Shown in pieces: positions 43,854-52,170 of a stretch of DNA of 64,000 bases (position 1 is its first letter; the number at the start of each line of letters is the position of its first letter). Made by a program: the position numbers and the translations under genes. Source of the stretch: Ignavibacteria bacterium (GTDB taxonomy: Bacteria > Bacteroidota > Ignavibacteria > SZUA-365); contig JADKJW010000011.1 in assembly GCA_016720835.1 (NCBI GenBank), forward strand, positions 1 to 64,000. The letters are read 5' to 3'. Below the pieces are notes generated by a model. That model worked only from the letters and a program-made list of their open reading frames with translations. It ran no database searches and had not been told where the DNA came from.

Positions 43854-44588
43854 ATGAAGATTCTGGTCACCATCCCCGTGTACAACGAAGAGCGCGCGCT
43901 GCCGGTCAGCATCCCCGTGCTGCATCGGTTTCTCTCGGAACACATGAGCGCGTACGATTGGATGATCGAAATTGCCGACAACGCGTCGATAGACAAGACG
44001 CCTGAAGTTTCCAGGACACTCGTCGGCGAGTTCGATCGCGTCCAGTATCGGCGCCTCGAGCAGAAAGGCCGCGGTCGCGCGTTGAAGCAGTCGTGGACGG
44101 GATCGGACGCCGATATTTGCAGCTACATGGATGTGGACCTCTCCACAAATCTGGAATCCTATCCGCCCATGATTGAAGCTCTGGCCGCGCGCGGCTTCGA
44201 TATCGGCACGGGATCGCGGTTGATGCGTGGTGCGAACACCGAGAGAAGCTTCAAGAGGGAACTGATTTCGCGCTCGTACAACATCATGATCAAAGCGCTC
44301 TTTTTCACCCGATTCTCGGACGCCCAGTGCGGCTTCAAAGCGGTGACCCGGCATATCATCGACACGCTGCTTCCGATCATTGAAGACAATGTCTGGTTTT
44401 TTGATTCCGAACTGCTGATCATCGGCGAAAAATGCGGCTACCGCATTTTTGACGTCCCGGTGAAATGGATCGAGGACCTCGACACGCGCGTGAAGATTGT
44501 CCGCACCGCAACCGACGACATCAAAGGGCTGCTGCGCGTGAAACGCCGGTTTCTTGCCGGTGACTACAAGCACCTCAGACGCGCATAG
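43854..44588 (+). CDS. Family 2 glycosyltransferase, dolichyl/polyprenyl-phosphate mannose synthase-like
   Basis: A 244-residue soluble GT-A transferase. It begins MKILVTIPVYNEERALP, has a metal-binding DVD at 93-95 (YMDVDLSTNLE), and the DPM1-like signatures DIGTGSRLMRGANTERSFKRELISRSYN and DAQCGFKAVTR. No C-terminal membrane segments are present, so it is the short type. Such enzymes transfer a hexose from a nucleotide or GDP sugar to polyprenyl phosphate for later use outside the membrane; donor and acceptor are not determined. It has its own promoter and is followed 73 bases later by the esterase gene. Confidence 0.86.
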   Translation: MKILVTIPVYNEERALPVSIPVLHRFLSEHMSAYDWMIEIADNASIDKTPEVSRTLVGEFDRVQYRRLEQKGRGRALKQSWTGSDADICSYMDVDLSTNLESYPPMIEALAARGFDIGTGSRLMRGANTERSFKRELISRSYNIMIKALFFTRFSDAQCGFKAVTRHIIDTLLPIIEDNVWFFDSELLIIGEKCGYRIFDVPVKWIEDLDTRVKIVRTATDDIKGLLRVKRRFLAGDYKHLRRA

Positions 44589-44661
44589 GCGTTGTGACAC
44601 CTGCTTGCCGTCCGTGCCGCAGCACTCGCGATGCGCATGCGACCTGTCTTTCTGAGCCCGC

Positions 44662-45615
44662 ATGATGGACCGCACTGATCCGGGACGCGGCAGGCTTCTG
44701 CTCGGGTCGTTCAGGAGCGCATCGCTCGGAGTGATGAAGCGGTACACCGTGTATCTCCCGCCTGGATACGACGAAGCGGACGAGCGGTATTCCGTGTTGT
44801 ATCTGTTCCGCGGGCACGAGCGCGAGTGGGCGAATGCGCACGAAGACGGCTCCCGCGGCGGCGCAACCGTCGTCGGTCTCCTCGACGCGATGATTTCCAC
44901 GGGCCGCATCCGCCCGATGATTGCGGTCATGCCAAGCACGTCCTCCGCGGATAATTCCATTCCCGGTCTGGGTGTCAACATGATCGCGGTGCAGCACGCG
45001 CGAGGGAGATCCGGGATCGGCAGCGGCCGGTTCGAGGATTATCTGCTGCGGGATCTCATCCCGAACATCGACCGGACATACCGCACGATTCCCGATCGCG
45101 AGCACCGGGGCGTTGACGGATTTTCGCTCGGCGGGTATACCGCGATGCTGCTCGCCGCGAAGCATCCGGAGATGTTTTCCTCCGCGGGCTGCTATGATGG
45201 AACACACATGTGGCGAGGATTGCGCGATCCCCGATCGCGCGCGGGCGGAGCCTCCGATGCAACGTGGATGCGCAATCCGATGTTCGACGCGGCATTCGGA
45301 AATCCGCGAAACCGCGTCTTCATGCGAAAGCACAATCCCGCGGACATCATCGCACACGCCCGCGGAGCCGCGCTGGCACTCCTTCGCTCCATGGTGTTCC
45401 ATGTGCATGCGGCGGCGTGTGACGGACAGAAGGGGAACCTCGATCGCGCGAGGCACTTCGTGTCCGTTCTCCACGAGGCCGGCCTGCGGAATTCCTTTCC
45501 GGATGTCGTTCTCTCGCCGGCGGCAGTGCATGCATGGAACTATGCCGACATGCACATGCGTCGCGCCCTTCCGCTGCACGACAGGGCCTTTCGACGCGAT
45601 CGCCGATCACCCTAG
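44662..45615 (+). CDS. Alpha/beta-hydrolase, esterase D / Fes-like family
   Basis: A 317-residue protein of the 'putative esterase' fold. The nucleophile elbow is GVDGFSLGGYT with S155. The early motif KRYTVYLPPGYDEADERYSVLYLFRGHEREW is typical, and MIAVMPSTSSADNS is the oxyanion-side loop. A histidine in PAAVHAWNYADMH near residue 293 is the likely triad member. Relatives hydrolyse S-formylglutathione, ferulic esters or siderophore esters; the substrate here is unknown. No signal peptide is seen. A second ATG lies at 44665. The TAG at 45613-45615 overlaps the stop of the convergent DUF5686 gene by three bases (CTAG). Confidence 0.83.
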   Translation: MMDRTDPGRGRLLLGSFRSASLGVMKRYTVYLPPGYDEADERYSVLYLFRGHEREWANAHEDGSRGGATVVGLLDAMISTGRIRPMIAVMPSTSSADNSIPGLGVNMIAVQHARGRSGIGSGRFEDYLLRDLIPNIDRTYRTIPDREHRGVDGFSLGGYTAMLLAAKHPEMFSSAGCYDGTHMWRGLRDPRSRAGGASDATWMRNPMFDAAFGNPRNRVFMRKHNPADIIAHARGAALALLRSMVFHVHAAACDGQKGNLDRARHFVSVLHEAGLRNSFPDVVLSPAAVHAWNYADMHMRRALPLHDRAFRRDRRSP

Positions 45616-48029
45616 AAGAGGAACGGTGTGGAAATGCCGATGAAGAAATTCCTCCCCTCGCGAAAGTGATTCAGCCGCCATGCGGCCTCAAGCCGGAAGA
45701 GCAGGAAGATGCGGTCCAAAGCGATTCCCGCTTCGTACATCGGGAGACGCGCTTCACCGGTCGCGACCGTCTGCATGCCGCGTGTCGCGTCACGCATGGC
45801 CGACCATCCGGCATTCCCGAAAAGAACCAGCGACCACCCGCTGCTCTCGAGCAGAGGCACGTGCAGCCAGCGGAACACCTGGTCCCCGAAATCATGCTCG
45901 ACCATCGCCATCATGAGCTGGTCCCCTCCGAATTCGCGCAGTCCAAGCGTCCGGAACCGCCATCGGTCGACGATATAATTCACGCTGCCGGGGAGATTGA
46001 GCAGACGCTGCGTGGGCAGCGTGCCCTCCGTGGTCGATCCTGAGAGTTGGAAGCGCAGCGCACCGAAGCGGCCGAAGGGAATGGTACCGTTGAGTCCCGC
46101 GGTCAATTGCGTGAACGTGAATTGTTCTCCCGCGATATCGGCAGCATTGTATGCGACAGCGACGCTCGGGACCACGGACCGTCCACCGAATCGCCGGATG
46201 GTGCCGGCATTGTCGATGAAGTCGCGATCATCGAAGCCCGTCGTCACCTGGAACGACGTGATGACGCCGTCGTTGATTGTGGGATTCTCCCGGAAGTCCC
46301 ACGACCGTCGCGCAATGCTCCAATCGGTATGCTTGGCGGCGGACAGGTACGAATTTCGTGACACGGTCACCGTGGACGGAAAGAGATACAACACATCGCT
46401 GGTGAAGGATGCCTGGCCGCCTTTCACGCGGTAGTAGTCCTTTTCATCAAATTTCGCGAAGAGGCTCGCGATGGTGGTGCCGATGGTGTTGAGCGCGTCT
46501 CTGCCCTCGTCGATGTGCCCGAGCCGGTCGTAGAGGCGCGCGGAGAGAGAAATGCCGGGTGATTGTTGCATGCGCACGCGGATGCCGGCGGCATACTTCC
46601 AGCGCGTGTCGGAGAATCCGTATCCCGCCTCCACATCCATCGCTTCGACCGGAGCGAACGGTTTGCGGATATCGAATGATGGCGACAGGACGTGCCCCTC
46701 CACGCGATTGAAACGATACAGCGAAAAAAGGCCCGGAACCGTCCAGCGCGTGTCATCGTTCTGGAACGTTTTTCCGAAGAAGATATTGGTGTAATCGACT
46801 TCGTTGCGGCCGGCTTCCATGACGGCCTTCACGCTGTCGGATTTTCGATACGCGTCGAGCTCCTCCGCGGTGTTCGGAATCTTCTGGTTCCCTGACCAGT
46901 AGAGGGAATCGCGCTCGTCCGCCTCCCTGAGCACTTTGATACGCGTGCGATCGAAAAATTCCTCGTTGACCTCCTCGTTGATCGCGTAATCCTGCAGCAC
47001 TGAAAATCCTTCCATCGCGAGTTTGACGCTGACGATCATCGACACTTCGACGTCCGCATCCACCACCACATCGGTCGGCATCCAGAACTCCTTTTCAAAC
47101 AGCCGGAAATGCTGCTGGAAGCGAAGGCGCTTGAAGAATGTGGGCATGGCCGCGTCGTTCAGTGTGACGTCGACACTCGTGAGCGCGTAGGTGCCGTCGG
47201 CGATGGTGAGGGATCCGACGAGCAGGGGGTCGTTCTCGGACAGCGGACGGATCTCGATGCGAAACAGTTTCTCGCCGTCGAGGACGGTGGTCCCGGCAAG
47301 CGTGTAATCATAGTTCCGAAGTCCCGCCTCCGAAATAGGACCGACGATCGGCGCCTTGTCGCTGAGCTTGAGCAGATCGTTCGAGAAATCGATGATGAAA
47401 AACGAGCTGATGATGATGTTGGATTGCGCCGGAATGAACGCCGTCTGCTTTCGCGCCTTGACGATCTCCTTGGAACGATTCGGCTTCGCCCACCACGCAT
47501 CCGTTTGTGTCTCCATCACCGCAGTGAACGCGCTGTCGGTCATGTTGTTCACGCGGACGCCCTTGATGTCACTCGCGCGCACTACGAGCTTCGAATGCGA
47601 GGTCAGCCGGTAGTTCTCCAATCGCTCCTTCCGCCGCTCCTTGCTCTCGATTGCCTGCCGGATGATGCGCAAGGCGGGATTGTCGCCGGGCGTCACGGTG
47701 ACGGCGGGGAAGTCGATGTGCCCGGGCGAGAGCTCGAGTGTCGCGTCAACGCGCTCGCGGTCAATCCGAAGGATCCGTTGTGCGCTCGTGTATCCGATAT
47801 AGCTGGCGACGAGGGTGTGCGATCCCGGCTCCAGATACAAGGTGAAGCGTCCGTGCTTGTCTGTCGTCGTCCCCTTGGTGGATCCGTCGACCCGCACGCT
47901 GGCGAAAGGCAACGCGTCCTTCGTGGAAGCGTTCCGCACGAGTCCGGACACCTCCTGCAGCCGCTGCGACATTGAGGATGGCGACAGAAGAGCGAGAAAG
48001 AGAAGGAGGAGGTATCTGCTGGGAGGCAT
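45612..48029 (-). CDS. DUF5686 and carboxypeptidase-regulatory-like domain outer-membrane protein
   Basis: An 805-residue exported protein. The signal peptide is MPPSRYLLLLFLALLSPSSMSQ. Residues of about 25-110 form a CarboxypepD-regulatory-like beta-sandwich (VSGLVRNASTKDALPFASVRVDG, GTTTDKHGRFTLYLEPGSHTLVASYIGY), as in TonB-dependent receptors. The DUF5686 region follows (ALRIIRQAIESKERRKERLENYRLTSHSKLVV, then SNIIISSFFIIDFSNDLLKLSDKAPIVGPISE). The C-terminal third is a chain of aromatic-ended beta strands, ending GRNFFIGISTPFLF with a terminal phenylalanine, as in outer-membrane barrels. No TonB box or plug domain is seen, so it is not a typical SusC-type transporter. The function of the family is unknown; it lies 234 bases after the methyltransferase gene. 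Confidence 0.83.
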   Translation of the reverse strand: MPPSRYLLLLFLALLSPSSMSQRLQEVSGLVRNASTKDALPFASVRVDGSTKGTTTDKHGRFTLYLEPGSHTLVASYIGYTSAQRILRIDRERVDATLELSPGHIDFPAVTVTPGDNPALRIIRQAIESKERRKERLENYRLTSHSKLVVRASDIKGVRVNNMTDSAFTAVMETQTDAWWAKPNRSKEIVKARKQTAFIPAQSNIIISSFFIIDFSNDLLKLSDKAPIVGPISEAGLRNYDYTLAGTTVLDGEKLFRIEIRPLSENDPLLVGSLTIADGTYALTSVDVTLNDAAMPTFFKRLRFQQHFRLFEKEFWMPTDVVVDADVEVSMIVSVKLAMEGFSVLQDYAINEEVNEEFFDRTRIKVLREADERDSLYWSGNQKIPNTAEELDAYRKSDSVKAVMEAGRNEVDYTNIFFGKTFQNDDTRWTVPGLFSLYRFNRVEGHVLSPSFDIRKPFAPVEAMDVEAGYGFSDTRWKYAAGIRVRMQQSPGISLSARLYDRLGHIDEGRDALNTIGTTIASLFAKFDEKDYYRVKGGQASFTSDVLYLFPSTVTVSRNSYLSAAKHTDWSIARRSWDFRENPTINDGVITSFQVTTGFDDRDFIDNAGTIRRFGGRSVVPSVAVAYNAADIAGEQFTFTQLTAGLNGTIPFGRFGALRFQLSGSTTEGTLPTQRLLNLPGSVNYIVDRWRFRTLGLREFGGDQLMMAMVEHDFGDQVFRWLHVPLLESSGWSLVLFGNAGWSAMRDATRGMQTVATGEARLPMYEAGIALDRIFLLFRLEAAWRLNHFREGRNFFIGISTPFLF

Positions 48030-48263
48030 GCAATCTGTGCGCGTTCTGTGGTTGACAGTGTGGGGAGTGCGGGGTGGCGCGTTTGCGCGTCCGCCATCGG
48101 GAGACCGGGGATTGTCGTTCCGGAAAGATACGGTGAGCGGCGCGAAATCCCTGAAATCGTACGTGGAGAGGCGTGCAAGGTTGCGCGTTCATCTGGAACA
48201 GCGCCTCCCCGCACACCATCCCGATCGGGGACGGCTTCGTAGCCCGCTCTTCAGACGCGGGCG

Positions 48264-48953
48264 CTACGTCGGGCCGCGGCGGGTGAGCAGGTAGATGCTG
48301 ACGTCGACCTTGCGGCCATGCAGCGAGGCCTCAACGGTATGGCGCACATGCCGGAATCCGCACTCCGCGAGGCGGGCGAAGAATGGAACGGCGATCAGGC
48401 GATTCGGCTCGGCGAGCACGACGGTCCCATTCTTCTCCAACGTGCGGTCGAGAAATATGGCCAGGGGATCAATGAACCGCGCTTCGTATATGACATCAGC
48501 CGCGAGTATCACCGGCCATCGCCGGTCGGGCGGAGTGCGAAAATCAAGGGAGGCGAATGAAGCGACAACGCCGGGCAATGTCGTCAGGAGGTTGAGTTCA
48601 GCCGCGAGGAGGGCGGTCGCGTCATTGTCGGAAAATGTGACCGACGCTCCGAGCGACGCGGCAATGATGCCGGGCACTCCAAGGCCGCAGCCGATCTCCA
48701 GCACGCTCCTGCCGCGGACCAGGTCCGCGCGCTGCAGGAGAAAGTCCCCGAGAGCCACGGCAGAGTGCCAGACGTCCGCCCAGTAGGGCAGGCGCTCATC
48801 GTGACGGAATTCCGCCTCGGATATCCCGTTGATGAGGTCTTCGATATCCTCCGCGGTGGTGATGCGCACGGTTGCCGTTCCCACCGGGAGGTCGAAACTG
48901 CGCAGGGGGAAGGAGCGGAGCAGAATCTCCCGAAGTTCGTCCGGCGAACGCAT
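48264..48953 (-). CDS. Class I SAM-dependent methyltransferase (Methyltransf_16 / METTL-like)
   Basis: A 229-residue protein. The SAM-binding glycine loop is VLEIGCGLGVPGI. The preceding RLPYWADVWHSAVAL is the signature of the METTL21/Methyltransf_16 group, and the later ILAADVIYEARFI with ADVIYE corresponds to the D-x-x-Y motif of protein lysine methyltransferases in that group. The target is unknown; lysine side chains of translation factors or ETFB are substrates in relatives. It starts 14 bases after the stop of the iorB-ptb fusion on the same strand, so it may be the last gene of the buk operon. Confidence 0.83.
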   Translation of the reverse strand: MRSPDELREILLRSFPLRSFDLPVGTATVRITTAEDIEDLINGISEAEFRHDERLPYWADVWHSAVALGDFLLQRADLVRGRSVLEIGCGLGVPGIIAASLGASVTFSDNDATALLAAELNLLTTLPGVVASFASLDFRTPPDRRWPVILAADVIYEARFIDPLAIFLDRTLEKNGTVVLAEPNRLIAVPFFARLAECGFRHVRHTVEASLHGRKVDVSIYLLTRRGPT

Positions 48954-48967
48954 GAAATTGGGGCAAC

Positions 48968-50533
48968 TCAGCGCTTCAGGGCGTCGCGTTGTTCTTCAAA
49001 GTACTTTGCCATCAGGCTCCCGAGCGCGACGGAGAGGAGTTTGGCGTCGGACGTGTCGGAGCGTGACGCGATGAGGATCGGTGCGGTCCCTCCGACGATG
49101 ACATGCGAGAGCCGGTACCCCGCGAAGTACGTGGTGCTTTTCGCGAGCGCGTTGGCGGTGTCGATGTTCGCCGCGACGAGAATATCGGCTTGTCCCGCGA
49201 CCGGGGAGTCCGTCCCCTTGATCGCGGCGGCCTTGCGGCTGACGGCGACGTCGAGGGCGATGGGTCCTTCGATGACGCAGCCCGGAATCTGTCCCGTGCG
49301 ATTCATCTTGGTGATGACCGCCGCGTCCATGGTTGCGGCAACATTCGGATTGATGGTTTCCGATGCCGCGAGGATCGCGACGCGCGGCATCACGTTGCCG
49401 AGGGCGTGCGCGACGACGACGGCGTTCTTGAGGATTTCCACCTTCTGCTGCACGGTGGGCTGCAGGGTGACCCCGCCGTCGGTGATCATGATCAGACGGA
49501 TGCCGTCTTCGTCGGGATACTCGAAGACGAACGTGTCGCTGAGCAGGCTGCCCGATCGAAGTCCCGTTTTCCCGTTCAGGACGGCGCGCATGAGGGTGGG
49601 CGTGTTCACGCCTCCTTTGAGCAAGATGTCGGCGTCGCCGCCGCGCACGATGGCAACCGCGCGTTCCGCCGTCGCCGCTTCGTCGCGCGCGTCCAGGATT
49701 TCGTAGTTTCCGATCGGGAATTCCGGGTACTGCTCCGCGCTCGTTCTGCGGATAACGTCCGCGTTTCCGACGAACACCGGCGTGCCGAGACCGAGTTCGA
49801 CGCATTCAATGCCGGCGTGCAGGGCGGCTTTGTTCTCCGCGCCCGCAATGGCAACGCGGCGCTGCGGGAGCGTCTTCACGAGCGCGAGCATCTCGTCGAA
49901 CGATCGCACGCCCTTCGGTGTCGGGCTGTCGGGGAGCTCGAAACGCTCGCCCACTTCGATGCGCAACGGCTCATGCACGGACTCCTGCCCCTGATGGAAT
50001 ACCGCGAGGGACGACTCGGGATCGCCGTCGGCCCACTCCCGGATGGCCTGCACCCAGGATTCCTGCGAGCACTGATTGAATGCCGCAAATGCGCCGAGCA
50101 GCGTGAGCGCGACATGTCCGTCCTCTCCGGAGAGGTGTTTCGCCGGGATCAGATGAAAGGTTCCGTGGACCGCGTTCACCAAATCTTCGATGTTGTCGGG
50201 ATACGGGAAGCTCTCGCGGCCTGCGCGCGGCGGAATGACGTCGTCATTGACGATCACGGCGACGCCGTTTTTTCCCATGGGCAGCTGCCGCAGCGTCTCC
50301 ATCTGCTCGAAGGAAATGATGAAATCGGCTTCGCCCTGGCGAATCACCGGTGAGTACACCTTCTGGCCCCACCGGACATGGCAGGAGGTGCTTTCACCGG
50401 AATGCTCGCCGCTGCTGGGCGCGCTCATCTTGACATCGTAGCCCGCGTGCATCGCGGCCCGGCTGAGCAGTTCACCGGCGCGAAGGACGTTCTGTCCGCC
50501 GACGCCGCAGAGAATGACATTGACCGTGTTCAT
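48968..50533 (-). CDS. Fusion of an IorB-like 2-oxoacid:ferredoxin oxidoreductase subunit with phosphate butyryl/acetyltransferase (Ptb)
   Basis: A 521-residue single frame with two domains. Residues 1-187 match the beta/gamma subunit of indolepyruvate-type oxidoreductases (NVILCGVGGQNVLRAGELLSRAA, AGYDVKM, HVRWGQKVYSPVIRQGEADFIISFE). The loop usually reading AQRGGSV is SSGEHSGES here. Residues of about 209-521 match phosphotransbutyrylase (SFDEMLALVKTLPQRRVAIAGA, LLKGGVNTPTLMRAVL, MITDGGVTLQPTVQQKVEI, GCVIEGPIALDVAVS, AGQADILVAANIDTANALAKS, IVGGTAPILIASRSDTSDAKL), the enzyme that turns acyl-CoA into acyl-phosphate. The linker is about 20 residues. These activities are normally separate proteins. 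ATG 50533 begins the IorB part; the longer frame to 51073 runs into iorA. Confidence 0.87.
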   Translation of the reverse strand: MNTVNVILCGVGGQNVLRAGELLSRAAMHAGYDVKMSAPSSGEHSGESTSCHVRWGQKVYSPVIRQGEADFIISFEQMETLRQLPMGKNGVAVIVNDDVIPPRAGRESFPYPDNIEDLVNAVHGTFHLIPAKHLSGEDGHVALTLLGAFAAFNQCSQESWVQAIREWADGDPESSLAVFHQGQESVHEPLRIEVGERFELPDSPTPKGVRSFDEMLALVKTLPQRRVAIAGAENKAALHAGIECVELGLGTPVFVGNADVIRRTSAEQYPEFPIGNYEILDARDEAATAERAVAIVRGGDADILLKGGVNTPTLMRAVLNGKTGLRSGSLLSDTFVFEYPDEDGIRLIMITDGGVTLQPTVQQKVEILKNAVVVAHALGNVMPRVAILAASETINPNVAATMDAAVITKMNRTGQIPGCVIEGPIALDVAVSRKAAAIKGTDSPVAGQADILVAANIDTANALAKSTTYFAGYRLSHVIVGGTAPILIASRSDTSDAKLLSVALGSLMAKYFEEQRDALKR

Positions 50534-50598
50534 GTGCGTGCCAGACAATGAGGGGAATGAAAATGAATGAGTGGTGGGGCTCCACGTGAGCCGCGGGG

Positions 50599-52101
50599 CT
50601 AGCGCGCGGAAATGATGACCGAAACGCCGGGAGCATCGAGCTCTTCCCGCAGCGCCGCCTCGATGGATTGCTCGTCGTCGGGGTGCACGGTGCGGATGCG
50701 GCGGACGCCGACACCTTCGCACAGCATGCGGTAGTCCACTGTGGATGCGGGTACGACGCTGTCGCCATTGCTTGGCGCCGCGAGGAGGCAGACTGTTGCG
50801 GTGCCGCTGTTCTGCACGATGTTCGCGAGCGCCGGTAATCCCGAGTGCATGAAGGTGGAACCCGATACGACCGACACTGTGCGCCGCGCCGAAGGGGCAT
50901 CGCTCGCGAGCGACAACCCGAATGCGACGCTCATGCTCGCGCCAATGCAGAAGCAGGCATCCATCTCCTCCGGATCCGCCGGCGGCAACTCTCCGGGATT
51001 GAAGCAGCCGATGTCGCCCACGACGTTGAGATTCATCGCCTGAAACACGTTCATCAGTCCCCGGTGCGCGCAACTCAAACAGAGGTTCGACTGCCGCGAG
51101 GGGAGCTTCACCGGGACGCTGAGCGCCGAAGTGACCACCGCTCCTTCGGTTGACAGCCCTTTCGCGACAATGTCCGGCGTCAATTCGCCCGTGCGCGGAA
51201 AGGCATCCTTGCCGATGACGGTGATTCCCATGGCCTTGATCTGCTCCTCAAGGAACGGATCGAGTTCCTCGACAACATACAGCCGTTTGACGAGCGTGGC
51301 GAAGTAGGAAATGAGCTTGTGCGGCAGCGGATGCAGGATGCCCAGCTTCAGGAACGATGCGGTCGGCAGAACCTCCTTGGCGTACAGGTACGGCACGGCG
51401 CTGGTGATGATGCCGACATCCGAGGAGCCGACATCAATCGTATTGATCTCGAAGGCCTGCGTTGAGAAGACTTCGATCGCGGCGAGCTGCTTCTCGAGCG
51501 CCTCGTGACGGGACAATCCGTCCGCGACCGTTTTCGGAGACTTGAGCCCGATATTGCGGGCTGCGTGCACGGCCGCCTCTCCCGTCATGCAGAGTCCGCG
51601 TGTATTGCACAGGCGGGTGGTCATGCGCAGCAGGACAGGCACGTCGTATTTCTCGCTCATGCTGAAACCCAGCTTCATGAACTCGATCGTCTCCTGGGGA
51701 TCCGACGGCGCGAGCATCGGCAGCTTCGCGGCGCGGGCGAAATGGCGCGTGTCCTGCTCGTTCATGGAGGAGAGCATGCCGGGATCGTCGATCGCCGCGA
51801 TGACGAGGCCGCCGTTGACGCCGCTGTAGGCGGAGGCGATGAGCGGATCGGCCGCGATATTCATGCCGATATGCTGTAACGCGGCCAGTGTTCGCGCGCC
51901 GCCCTGGGAGATGCCAAGGGCGACTTCGAGGCCGACTTTTTCGTTCGGCGACCAATGCGCCGCCGTGTCCGGCAGCGCGTCGAACGCCGCGATGATGTCG
52001 CTGACCGGAGCACCCGGGAAGCCGACGACGTGTTGCGCGCCCGCTTCGTAGGCACCGCGCGCGATGGCCTGGCTTCCGGAAAGAAGAGAGGTCGATTTCA
52101 T
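50599..52101 (-). CDS. iorA: IorA-like 2-oxoacid:ferredoxin oxidoreductase alpha subunit, lacking ferredoxin module and TPP ligands
   Basis: A 500-residue protein; family members usually exceed 580. The pyrimidine domain is well conserved (AIARGAYEAGAQHVVGFPGAPVSD, PNEKVGLEVALG with catalytic-type E54, DDPGMLSSMNEQDTRHFARAAKLPML). The cysteine motif is CLSCAHRG at 341-348 and GDIGCFNPGELPP at 362-374 is kept. The pyrophosphate domain deviates: the expected GDSTFFH is SGSTFMH at 413-419, so the Mg-binding Asp is missing, and the expected LDN-x-TTAMTG is LAAPSNGDSV at 440-449. The protein stops at VSVIISAR, before the usual C-terminal two-cluster ferredoxin domain. It lies 65 bases upstream of the iorB-ptb fusion and 69 after buk. 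It may be a redirected or non-catalytic relative. Confidence 0.85.
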   Translation of the reverse strand: MKSTSLLSGSQAIARGAYEAGAQHVVGFPGAPVSDIIAAFDALPDTAAHWSPNEKVGLEVALGISQGGARTLAALQHIGMNIAADPLIASAYSGVNGGLVIAAIDDPGMLSSMNEQDTRHFARAAKLPMLAPSDPQETIEFMKLGFSMSEKYDVPVLLRMTTRLCNTRGLCMTGEAAVHAARNIGLKSPKTVADGLSRHEALEKQLAAIEVFSTQAFEINTIDVGSSDVGIITSAVPYLYAKEVLPTASFLKLGILHPLPHKLISYFATLVKRLYVVEELDPFLEEQIKAMGITVIGKDAFPRTGELTPDIVAKGLSTEGAVVTSALSVPVKLPSRQSNLCLSCAHRGLMNVFQAMNLNVVGDIGCFNPGELPPADPEEMDACFCIGASMSVAFGLSLASDAPSARRTVSVVSGSTFMHSGLPALANIVQNSGTATVCLLAAPSNGDSVVPASTVDYRMLCEGVGVRRIRTVHPDDEQSIEAALREELDAPGVSVIISAR

Positions 52102-52170
52102 GACAGCCGCTGTTGAATGTGAATATGCGTGATTCGATCCATCGCGGATCGCGATGGTGCCGTCCGGCGT

